A stretch of 64,000 bases of DNA from NCBI GenBank assembly GCA_905221605.1, contig CAJNDS010001247.1, positions 372,001 through 436,000 of the forward strand, written 5' to 3'. This stretch comes from Symbiodinium natans (lineage: Eukaryota > Sar > Dinophyceae > Suessiales > Symbiodiniaceae). Each line of letters starts with the position of its first letter. Positions within the stretch are counted from its first letter, which is position 1. Both the position numbers and the translations under genes were made by a program. Shown here piece by piece: positions 1 to 10,900 of the stretch. The notes below the pieces were generated by a model. It saw only the letters and a program-made list of their open reading frames with translations, did no database searches and was not told the DNA's origin.

Positions 1-2374
1 CAGCCTTTATCGTAGGGCTTTTCGGATTTATGGGAGAGAGCTTCTTGCTAGACTCTCCGCCCGCTACCCTGGGTTCCCACGTCATGGGTGCTTGGGCTCT
101 CTTTCGGAGGGTTGAGGGCTCAGGGTTTGGGGCATTTAGGGTTTGGGGCTTCGGGTTTAGGGTTGGAGGTAGCTGAGTGCAAAAGTTGAGTAATTACGAT
201 CCGGGACAGCAAAAACCTAAACCCTGAATGAAGTCTCCCAAGGGCCTACCAAGCGTCATCCTTCTCAAAGGCGTCATCGAATTCGCCAGAAAACCTTGGC
301 GCCCCTCAGCGTCCCTCAGCCCACACTCCCCCGCCCCCCCCCCCCCCCCCCCCCCCCCGAAACAAAATGAGAATCAAAAATGACAAAACGAAGCCCTGGC
401 ACCCTTAGTCTTAAAGCATCTTAGATGTTGGGCACACTTGAGCGCTATGCAACGCGTGTGCCAATTTGAGGCTCGTCAGTCGCTTCATTCCCGAATTTAG
501 ACGGAGTGGCTTTATTTGGCGGTTTCCGAAATTAGGGGTATATACCTTATTGGGGGTCCTTGTTATATGGGAATCCTATTACTTGGGGGTCTGGGTTTGG
601 GGCCTCTGGGGTCAGGAGGTTGTAATTGCGAGCCGATGCCAGATCCTTCCGGGCGAACTGAGTCTTGGCGTTGGGGATCACGTGCTAGGATTTAGGGTTA
701 GGGTTTAGGGTTTATTCCTTGCTTCCTCGTATGTGGCTAAGGGTAGCTACATAGTCCCCGAGTGTTGGCCTGTAAAAGGGTACCCCTAATATACCCTATA
801 CAAATTAAGGGCCCATACACCAGAACCCTTGCTAGGAGGTTGGGGACGATATTGGGGGAACATGTAACTACCCCGAGAATGTGAAGCTTCCTATCAGACC
901 CCCCCCAAAAAAAAAAAACTTAAAAACCCTAAGCCCCAAACCCCAAACCCCAAACCCTAAACCAACCCTGAAACCCTAAACCCCAAACCCTAAACCGAAT
1001 GTGAAGGTACGGAGGCACCCTACAGGGTGTCAAGGCATTCGGGTAGAAGGCCATTAAACCCTAAACCACAAACCCCAAACCCTAAACCCTAAACCCCAAA
1101 CCCGAGACCCTAACCCCCAAACCCTAAACCCGAAACCCTGAACCCCAAACCCTAAACCCTAAACCGAGAATGGTAGAAGCATGTTTCCGCTACGACCCGA
1201 GGCGAGCCCCAGGCGAGATCTTCGTTACTAGAATAGAGGGGCCTGAGTAATTAGAATAGGGTTTATGGTTTAGGGTTTAGGGTTTAGGGTATATAAAGGG
1301 GCCCCAGCGAATATCCGCCGAGGCCTCGGGCCGGAGGTGTATAGGTTGTCAGAACAGGCACCCCCCCTTTTTCGGACCCCTTTTTTTGGCCTCAAATGGG
1401 TACCCCCTGGGAAACCGGGGTCTGCAAGCGGACGGTTCGCCAGGACCAGAGGCAGTTGAAGCTCCTCTCAGCAGGGCCCTCCCCGCCGTTGTTCACCCCC
1501 CCCCCCCACCCCCCCCTCCCCCCACCCCCCCCCCACCCCCCCCCCACCCCCCACTTCAAGGCTATGCTGCACGTGCGTGCCAAGAAAAACCCCCCCACCC
1601 CACCTCCCCCCACCCCACCTCCCCCCACCCCACCTCCCCCCTCCCCCCCACCCTGCCGAAGAGTCGCCTTAAACCTTAAGGGGCCTGGCTCAACCCTACG
1701 ATCACTCCAAGCCGAACCCTAAACCCAAAAAAACCCTCAACCCCAAAGCGTGAACCTTGAGCCCTAAACTAACCCTCAACCCCAAACCCCAAACCATAAA
1801 CCATAAACCCGGAACCCTCAACCCTCAACCCTCAACCCAACCCTTGTTGCTTGGGGTCCAGCGACTTGGGCGCTGCGGAATCACCATGCTCACGCGGACT
1901 GCACCCTTTTAGGGTTTCGGGTTTAGGAATAAAGCCTTGAAATCTACAAGCCGAAGCCCAAAAACACTTGAGCCGAAACATGTCCCCCCCCCCCTTGAAC
2001 CTTCCGGACGTTGACGTCTTGAGCTCCTCAAGTAAGGTTTCATGGTCTGGGCCGTCAACTTACCATGACCCCTGAGCCCTGAACCCTAATCCTCGGGTTT
2101 AGGGTAACGGGATTCTCAGCTGAACTCAACATCCGTCGTGGACCATCCCCCCCCCCAATTGTATTTCCCTCGTTTGGCGTTTGGTGTCGGGTTTTTCCGG
2201 CCGCAGAATCAGTGGACAAAGTTTGTGCCAAGCTAGATCCCGAACAACCTTGCGGACGTGACGAAAACCCTAAAACCCTAAAACCCTAAAACCCTAAAAC
2301 CCTAAAACCCTAAACCCCTAAAACCCTAAAACCCTAAAAACCCTAAAACCCTAAAACCCTGAAACTCTAAAACC
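1..2374. repeat. telomere-like repeat matrix, left end
   Basis: Runs of CCCTAAA and TTTAGGG and variants (CCCCAAA, octamer CCCTAAAA at about 2266-2372) alternate in orientation with unique stretches. Also present are a C-run near 331-358, a C-rich block with CCCCCA-type runs at 1494-1553, and (CCCCACCT)n at 1590-1640. Short coding-like segments on the minus strand (261-294, about 1430-1475, 1855-1905, 2005-2060, 2215-2262) may be the missing C-terminal exons of the reductase gene to the right, but only the first reads well. The segment at 780-830 (TATACCCTATACAAATTAAG) recurs near 32,705-32,740, so it is a dispersed repeat. Confidence 0.8.
261..294 (-). CDS. short coding-like exon, possible reductase C-terminal exon
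   Basis: On the minus strand, after CCAAG, the sequence reads FSGEFDDAFEKD in one open frame and then runs into GATGACGCTTGGTAGGCCC. The same kind of donor (GA, then CTTGG, then TAGGCCC) ends three exons of the lipocalin-like gene at 14-16 kb. The peptide could be the acidic 'AF-D-AW' stretch seen near the C-terminus of AKR7-type reductases. That is inference from a dozen residues, so it could equally be an exon of a neighbouring minus-strand gene. Confidence 0.35.
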
Positions 2375-2406
2375 GTGCGGCCCGTGGTACCGTTGGGCTT
2401 GAGGGC
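2375..2406 (-). CDS. possible exon 12 of the aldo/keto reductase gene
   Basis: After a CAG acceptor the minus strand reads ALKPNGTTGR. It would join in frame to exon 11, which ends VEDK. In AKR7-type reductases the 'GK-Y---D' strand is followed by a loop ending GRF, so '...NGTTGR' fits the position. The match is short and the following exon was not found with certainty, so this remains tentative. Confidence 0.35.
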
Positions 2407-3001
2407 CTGGGATTTCAAGGTGTTTTAGACTGGGTTTAGGGTTTAGGGCTCAGGGTTCAGATATTCAGGGTTCAGATATTCAGGGTTTAGGTTTAGGGTT
2501 GATTCTCAGGGTTTCGGGTTTAGGGCTGATCTTCAGGGTGCGGGGTTTAGGGTTTAGGGCTCATCTTCAGGGTTTAGGGTTTGAAGGTGCTTGGGGCTAG
2601 CTGGGTTTGCAGGCTTTGCGCCCAATGATGCTGCTTTTGCTTGGGGGTCATGGTGGGGGGGGGAGTCGAACTTCGTCCCTAACCCGACAAGAAGCTACCG
2701 AACTGAAGAGGTAAAGTTCAGGGCTTAGGGTTCAGGATTCTGGGTTCGCGGTAGATGGTGCAAGCCTCTCCGCGGCTAGGCACGTTCGAGGGATGTGAGT
2801 GTGTAAGTTGCGTTGGCTCGTTGCGGATCCCTGAAGCCCTAAACCCAGAAACCTAGAACCCACAAACCGAAACCATAAAAAATCGACACTCAGCGCCCTA
2901 AACTCCAAACCAATTAATTACCCCAAAACCATTATAAGAAAAAAAGAGAAAACCTCGAAGCCTAAAACCTTAAAACCCCTCGACCTCAAACCCGAAAAAC
3001 T

Positions 3002-4874
3002 CTTGTCCTCCACAGTGGCATAGCGCCCTGTGAGTAGTCCACCGGCCAATGGGTTGTACCTGTGGAGGCTTTGAGATTTTGGGTTTCGGGTTTTGCTGTA
3101 AAAAGGCCTTTGCGCACAGGGGCCCCCAACCCCACCCCCCCAAAGGGCCTACCGGAAACTGTGCTCTTCACGTCGAGTTTCCCAAAAAGCCCCGCAAATC
3201 CCCCACGGCGAAGATACCGAGCATTCCCCTAAACCCTAAACCCCAAACCCCAAACCCCAAACCCTAAACCCCAAACCCTAAACCCCAGCCCCAAGGGCAC
3301 ATGAACAATCGTAGCCCGAAATTCCGCGCCACAGGCACGATCTCGCGCTCCATGTCTCGGCTAAGCACGTTGTAGAGCCCCTGGCTCGAAGGCTGTGAGG
3401 GGGTGGGTTTAGGGTTTAGGGTCTAGGGTCTAGGGTCTAGGGTTTAGGGTTTAGGGTTTCGGGTTTCGGGTCCGCTGTTGGACTTGGGGTGAGGGCGTTG
3501 GTCTCTATTGTTTCATGGAGTCGACAGGGTTTCGAGGATTTAGTTAGGGCTTAGGGTTATTCAGGGCTTGGGGCGTTTACCTACTTTGGGCGGAAACTGG
3601 GGCGCCTGCAAAACCTGCTAATGGAGAGAACCGGGCCTTTATACAGAATGCTTGTTGATATGAGTATATATATATATATATATGTATATATTTTTTCTGT
3701 GTCTACATTCAAAAAAATACTACTTGATTATTTATGAGTATATAACCTTCCGGGGTCTAAAGGCGCCCAGCTGGGACCTGCCTAGGCTTTAAGCTGACAG
3801 TAGTTTAGGGTTTTGGGTTTAGGGTTTAGGGTTTAGGTTTAGAGCTTATAGGGTTCAGGGTTTATGGTTGAGGGTTTGATTAGGGCCCTGCTTTAGGTCC
3901 CCACTATCCACCATCGCTGCACATGGAGTACCCTTGGTGTGTCAAAGGCCACTGATGTGTCTTAGATGCTGAGTTCATAAGAGGGTCTCAAGGTACCCTA
4001 AGGGTCCATGTACCTAAATAGGGAATACCTGGGCCTTAAAGTACCTCCTATTCTTAGATGCTGAGTTCATAAGCCCCAAAAAGGTGTACACTTTCAGTTC
4101 TATCCCAAAAAGTGTAAAGTGTGCCCACTCAGCTAGTGATATGTAGAAGAGCCGACACCTAGAGTTTGGGGGTTTCATGCGATAAGGAGGTTGGTTTTTT
4201 GTTGGGGGGGGGGGGGGGGGGGGGGGGGGAGGGAGGGAGGGGGGGGGGGGGGGGGGAGGGAGGGAGGGGGGGGGGGGGCGAGGGGAGGGGGGGGGGGTTC
4301 ATGTGTTCAGGACCGAGGGTGAAGCTGTAGGATTGAAGGTTTGAGGGCTGGAAGGTTTCAGGGTTGAGGGCTTCAAACTTCAGGTTCTCAAGCTTACGCG
4401 CTTTACAGGGGTTTAAGAGCGAAAATACCCCAAAACCAAACGACCTACATGTGGCCTCGGGACAACTCGACCTGAGACCTGTTCCAGCCTTGAACCGCTC
4501 TCTGCCCAACAACCCTAAACCCTAAACCCTAAACCCTAAACCCCTCAGACCATTTCTCTGAGGTGTGTCCTGCCCGTTGCCCTCTACGGGATGCTTCTGC
4601 TACTCTGCAGCCTAAAATTCTTCAGGCTTTCGGTTGAGGGCTTTAGCTATGCTCCACTTAGGACAAAGACACAAATGTCAGCTTAAAGCAGCTATGCACC
4701 CTAAACCCTAAACCCTAAACCCTAAACCCCTTAAAAGGCAAAGCAGAACTCTGAAGTGGACCAAGCCTGGTAGGCCGTCGGCAACACCATGCCACGCTCT
4801 TTGCAGCCTTTGCCCCAGTGGGTGTCTGGCTTCGGGAGGGCCCCACACCCGAAGCCCTAAACGGGGTTAGGGTT

Positions 4875-4907
<33 letters not shown>

Positions 4908-7900
4908 GGTTGAAGGTTTAGGGTTTAGGGTTTAGGGTTTAGGGTTTAGGGTTTAGGGTTTAGGGTTTAGGGTTTCGGGTTTAGGGTTTAGGGTTTAGGG
5001 TTCAAGATTTAGTTGGCTCAGAGTTGAGGCTTCTCAAGGTGTTGGGCCCAAGTCTCGGGCTGAGGGCCGGGCTCATACCAAGGCCTTGGCCATGGTTCCT
5101 CAAACATCCTTAAGTCCCAAACCCTAAATCCTTAAACCCCAGCTTGAGCAGTTCTAGCTGAAGCCCTAAACCCTAAACCCTAAACCCTAAACCCTAAACC
5201 TCCTAAACCTCCTCCGGCCCTTTGAAAGAAATGCTGCTCGCTTGGCCCTACAAACCCTAAACCCCTGAAACACTGAAACCCTAATACCCCTGAACCCTGA
5301 GACCCGCCCCTGAAACCCTAAACCCCAAAACCCTGAAACCCAAAAACTATATAACCCTAAAACGCTCAAACCTAAAACCCTAAAACCTGCAAACGACCGA
5401 AAATCCCTAAAACCTAGAACCCCTGAACCCCTGAAGCCCTAAAACCCCTAAAACCCCTAAACCCTAAGACCCTAAAACCTCAAAACCCCAAACCCCTAGA
5501 GACCTAAAACACCCTAAACCCGAAACTCGAAAAACCCCCTCAACCGGCTTGCCCCCCCCCCCCCTTCATTAGTACTATTTAGGCTTTAGGGTTTAGGGTT
5601 TTGGGTTTAGGGTCTAGGGTTTAGGGCTACTCTACAAGGGGTCTGGGGTTTAGGGTTGAGTTTCGGAGGGAACCTTGAACCAAAGAGAAAGCATAAGGGT
5701 ACCTCTGGGCTACCCTAAACCCTAAACCCTAAACTCTGCCCCCTCAACCCCCGCCCAAGAAATACCACTGGCCTATCAAGGATCCAGAAACTCCAATGCC
5801 CCTTAATGACGGGATCGTCCTTAAACCATATAAGGAAATCTGATATAGGGTTAGGGTTTAGGGTTTAGGGTTTAGGGTTTAGGGTTTAGGGTTTAGGGTT
5901 TAGGGTTTAGGGTTTAGGGTTTAGGGTTTAGGGTTTAGGGTTTAAGTTCCGGAATATTCCTTAATTAAGGGGTGTTGGAGTCCCTTTGATAGCCGAGGCT
6001 CGGTACCAAATGTCGACCACAGCCCAGGCCGGGTAGTTCGACAAGCCGAACTCCTGCTAGGGTTTAGGGTTTAGGGTTTAGGGTTTAGGGTTTAGGGTTT
6101 AGAGTTTAGGGTTTAGGGATTTCGTTCTTCGGGCTTAGAGTTGGGAGGGGATGGGGGGTGCGGGGGTGTAGAGTTTTAACTCCTGAAGTTTAGGGTTTGG
6201 GGTTTCAGGGTTTTATGTCTTAGGGTGTAGGGTTGGTGGGGTGTAGAGTTTTCGGTTTAGGCTTGGGGCAGGGAGGAGGTAACAGGGGCGCGGGGACACA
6301 TATAGGGGCGGCAGGCTAAGATGAGATATGTCATACCGGATCGCAATGTACCAAAGCCTCGCAGAGGTCCTGATAAAACGGGAATCCTACTATTATGGGA
6401 TCTAAAGTGAGGGACCCCTATTTTGGATCAGGTTCCTTTTTTTTCCGGGGGGGGGGGGGGGGGGGGTTGTCCATGTCGTTTCGAGACGGGCATACCCCGA
6501 AGCATACTCCAACATACTCCGTGGGACTTGCGGGATGACTTGTGTTGTAGGTCTGAGGCTTTGGGTTTGAGGGCTCATCATACGGGTTAACTCGGAGGGC
6601 CCTTGGGATATTTATATCTTCCCTTCTTGGGCTGAAGAGGACGATATTTAGGATGTTTTTCAGAGGGCTCTAACGGCCATGCTAGTTAAGGGGTAAGGGT
6701 CTCTCAGGGTTCAGGGGTTAGCGATAAGGGCCCGACTTGCGCAGACAGGCTCGAGCACACTCAGCAAGCAAGTGCTACTAACACACTTCCCACAGCAACT
6801 GAACAAGCCGGTCGCAGGGATGCTGAAGTGAGTTTTTAACTTCAGCCAGAAGCGGTAGATGGTGCAAACCCAGCCCTGTACGCCCGAAGCCCTGAACCCT
6901 TAACCCCGTAAATACTGCACCGGACCCTAAACCCTAAACCCCAAACCCCAAACCCTAAACCCCAAACCCTAAACCCTAAACCCTAAACCCTAACCCCTAA
7001 ACCCTAAACCCTAAACCCTAAACCCTAAGCCCGAGCTCCTTGAACTTGCCAGCGCGATGCAGCTCTGCAACGGCCTCCAGCGACTCATCGATATCCTGAA
7101 GCCGGCGAGTCCGGGCTTAACATCTTATTTTTTGTGAGGGTTTAGGGTTTAGGGTTTAGGGTTTAGGGTTTAGGGTTTAGGGTTTCGGGTTTGGGGATTG
7201 GGGTTTAGGGTTTAGGGTTTAGGATTTGGGGTTTGGGGTTTAGGGTTTAGGGTTTGGGGTTTAAGGTTTGAGGTTTAGGGTTCTGGGTTTAGGGTTTGGT
7301 TGGGGGTTTGGGGTTTGGGGTTTGGGGTTTGGGGTTTAGGGTTTAGGGTTTCGGGCTACTTTCAAAAGGGACCTTGAACCAACAAAAAACGGGCAAAAGG
7401 GCCTGGCTGGGCTGTCCAGTTCAGGGTTTGCGGCTCGAAGTTGAGGCTGGAAGAGCTTGAGGTCGAAGACTTGGACTTTAGAGGTTTAGGGTTTAGGGTT
7501 TAGGGTTTAGGGTTTAGGGTTTAGGGTTTAGGGTTTAGGGTTTAGGGTTTAGGGTTTAGGGTTTAGGGTTTAGGGTGACTCAGGAGGAACCTAGGAATAA
7601 AAAAAAGTGCCCTTTTGGGTTTCAAGGGAATGATATACGGGAGCCCCAACCCTAAAAAAAGGAAATAAGGGTCCTAGAGAGTCTAGGTGCAGGGTTTGGG
7701 GTTTAGGTTTCAGGGTTCAGGGTTCAGGGTTCAGGGTTTAGGGTTCAGGGTTGTTTAGGGTTTAGGGTTTAGGGTTTAGGGTTTAGGGTTTAGGGTTGAG
7801 GGTTTAGGGTTTAGGGTTTAGGGTTTAGGGTTTGGGGGGGGGGGCAGGGTGAAGTTGGAAATTGGGGCCCGTGGGGTTTTAGAGATTTGCGACCAAGGAC

Positions 7901-10900
7901 GGCTGAGCTGAAAGAGGGCACCAGCACGTAAACCTACATGTTGCATGTCTGCACCCTAACCCATGAAACCCTAACCCAGCAACCCTAAACCCGAAACCCT
8001 AGACCCCAAACCCTAAACACTACACCCTCTCCCAAGGATCCCTCTCTGTCAATAGCCAGGCAACCGTCTTGATATCCGGAGAGTGCAAGTAGAACCTCAC
8101 AGCCGAACAAAACGGCCCGCCACACTGGGCTTAGGGTTTGGGATTTCGGGTTCGGGGCTTGGGCTTAGGGCTTAGGGCTTGGGGCTTGGGGCTTGGGGCT
8201 TAGTCGGGCTTAGAAGGGCTTCGCAGGGCTTAGCAGGGCTTCGTAGGGCCTCGTAGGGCTTAGTAGGGCTCAGGAATTAGGGCTCAGGGTTGAGGTTTTA
8301 GGGCCCCAAACCTAAACCCCAAACCCCAAACCCCAAAAAACCCGAAACCCGAAACCCTAGTTAAACCTTGGGTTGAAGTAAGGCTTAGGATCCCTATTCT
8401 GCTATGTTCCCTATCGCAGAGGGCTCGAATGCATTCTGATTGCGGCTCTAAAGCCCTAAACCCTAAACCCTAAACCCTAACCCATAAACCTAAACCCTAA
8501 AACCACAAGTATAAGGTGCCTAAATCCACCCTAAGAGCCCAGGACCCCAAGTAAGAAAGTTAATTGGCCCCCAAACAGATTTAAAAAAAAGCCTTAAGTA
8601 GACCCGGCTTTAGGGTTTAGCATTTAGAGTTTAGAGTTTAGGGTTCAGAGTTTAGGGTTTAGAGTTTAGGGTTTACGGTGACCCAGGAGGAACCTAGGAA
8701 TAATAAGGGTACCCTTTTTGGTTTTGAGGGGATTATAAGGAAACCCCAACCCCAAAAAAACAAAACAAGGGCCTACTCCGGGTCCTTGGTTAAAGAATGG
8801 GTCTTGGTCTTTTGGGGTTGTAGGGTTAGGGCGTATAGATTGTGGGTCGAGTCTGTGTATCAATTTTGAGCTGAAGGCTGTGAACCCTACAAGCGATATG
8901 TCCCAAACCCTAAACCTAAACCCAAAATCCAAAACCCCAAACCCCAAACCCCAAAGCCTAAAACCTAAACCTAAACCCAAAGTTCAAAACCCCAAACCCC
9001 TAAACCGGCCTGCGGAAGGAAGAAACTACCCCTCATTCAACTCCGCCGTCTCCACGGAAGGTCAGAAATGCGCGTAGGTTGGGGCCTTATTGAGTTTAAG
9101 CTGGTCCAAACACCCCAAAAATCACGTACGTAGCAGTTCAGGGTTTAGGGTTTTGGATTTAGGGTTTCCCCGGTTTAGGGTTGCCCCGGTTTAAGGTTTC
9201 CCCGGTTTAGGGTTTAGTTTTTAGGTTTTAGGGTGTTGGAACTAAATCTCTCATATCCAAGCCCTAACACTCAAAACCTAAACCTCTTACCCTAAACCTT
9301 CAACCCTAAACCCTGAAACCCGAAACCCTCAACACCTAAACCCCAAATCCAAATCGAGCCGCAAGTCCAGGCAGTCAACGCCCAACTTCTTCAGGGAAAG
9401 GTTGCACTGCTCGATGACCTTCAAGGCTTACAGTTTAGGGTTTTCGGTTTAAGGGTGATCCCAAACCTCCCCCCCCAAAGGGTTTAGAGCTTCGGGTTTA
9501 GGATGCTCCCAGCAACTTTCGAGGTCCCTAAATCCTAAACCCTAAACCCTAAATCCTAAACCCTAGACCCTAAACCCGAAACCCTAAATCCTAAACCCCC
9601 TCTTCTCAGGGGAGGGTTGGGGACCCGATGGCCACGGACGAAACAAACCTTGACGGCTTTATGATGGCTCATGCACCTCAGTCGGATTAGGGTTAAGAGC
9701 GTTGGGTTTAGGGTTTAAGGATTAGGGATTAGGGTTTAGGGTTAAGAGAGGGTTTAGCCCTCAACCCTCAACCTTCAACCCTGAGACCTGACAAGCTACC
9801 ACTCTCAATCCTGAAGCCCTCACACCCAAATCCACAACATTTTGAAACCATACAAATCTCAACCCTGAACTCCACAAACTAAAAACACTAAAACCCTCAC
9901 CGAACAACCCCAAAAACCCAAAAGCCCTAACAACCCCAACAACCCTAAAGCACTAAAACACCCAAACCACACGGCTGAGGACCCCCACAGCATGCTTGGA
10001 GAGTGAGAAGTGCGGCGCCATGGAGATCGCTTTGCTCGCGAGGTGGTAGCCGCCGCGCGTGCCCCTTATGGTTTACAGGGTTGGGGTGTAGGTTCTACAG
10101 GGTTTACAGGGTTTATGGGGCTTGCAGGGTTTACGGGGTTTATAGGTTTTAGGGTTTATAGGGTTTATGGGGTTTAAAGGGCTGTTAAGGCCTATGAACC
10201 CTAAACCATCCTAAGCCCAAATCACGGAGACTACATGAACCCTAACAGTAAGATCGTGCACTTCTAAAACCCCTGTTGAAACTGGGAAAACATGGAGTAA
10301 ACGAAATAAATAAACAAATAAGAAAGTTTAAATAAATAAATAAATAAATATATATATATATGTATATATGTATACATAATAAATAAATAAAAAAAATATA
10401 TATACATATAAATATATGTGAGAACCCTAAACCCTATACCGCTGCAATCCCGATTCAGGTATATGAACTTCAAAAGCCTGCTAAAGGTCGTTTAGTCCGC
10501 AAGCGGTGTGCGGGTCTTCATGGGTACGGGCGTTCAAGGTTGGAACGATCGAGTTCTTGAGGCAGGGAGCTTCATCATACCCTAAGGTCCCTGTACTTAG
10601 CAATAGGGTTTGAACCAGGGTTTTGGGGTCCATATACCTCAGCAATATATGCATGGGGAGGAACGGCCCCAGCGAAACACGTGGACACATAGGTATTATC
10701 TAGGACTTCCCTCGAACAACTTAATTTTCTACCTGTCAAATGGGACAGCTGCTGCAAATGCCGGATAATTATGTCGGCCCGGCTATTTTGTGGACAGGTA
10801 CCAGTAGGGAGCGAGAACCTTGCAGCCTGTGAACTGCCTCGACATTCAACGCCTGCAGCCTGTTAAAGTACATGTTGGCCATGACATTGGCACAGCCTTG

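Noticed and set aside
1386-1722. Proline/glycine-rich frames on both strands
   Set aside because: Caused by C-rich homopolymer and CCCCACCT repeats; no acceptor, domain or unique sequence supports them.
1971-1980. Remnant of the dinoflagellate spliced leader (CTTGAGCC-type matches)
   Set aside because: Only eight or nine bases match at this and other sites, with no longer match before any start codon.
3147-3195. Minus-strand peptide GLFGKLDVKSTVSG, at first read as the 'GG-L-GK' exon of the reductase
   Set aside because: The real continuation YNPLAGGLLTGRY was found at 3002-3059 and joins exon 10 in phase with a GT donor, which leaves 3147-3195 inside the intron.
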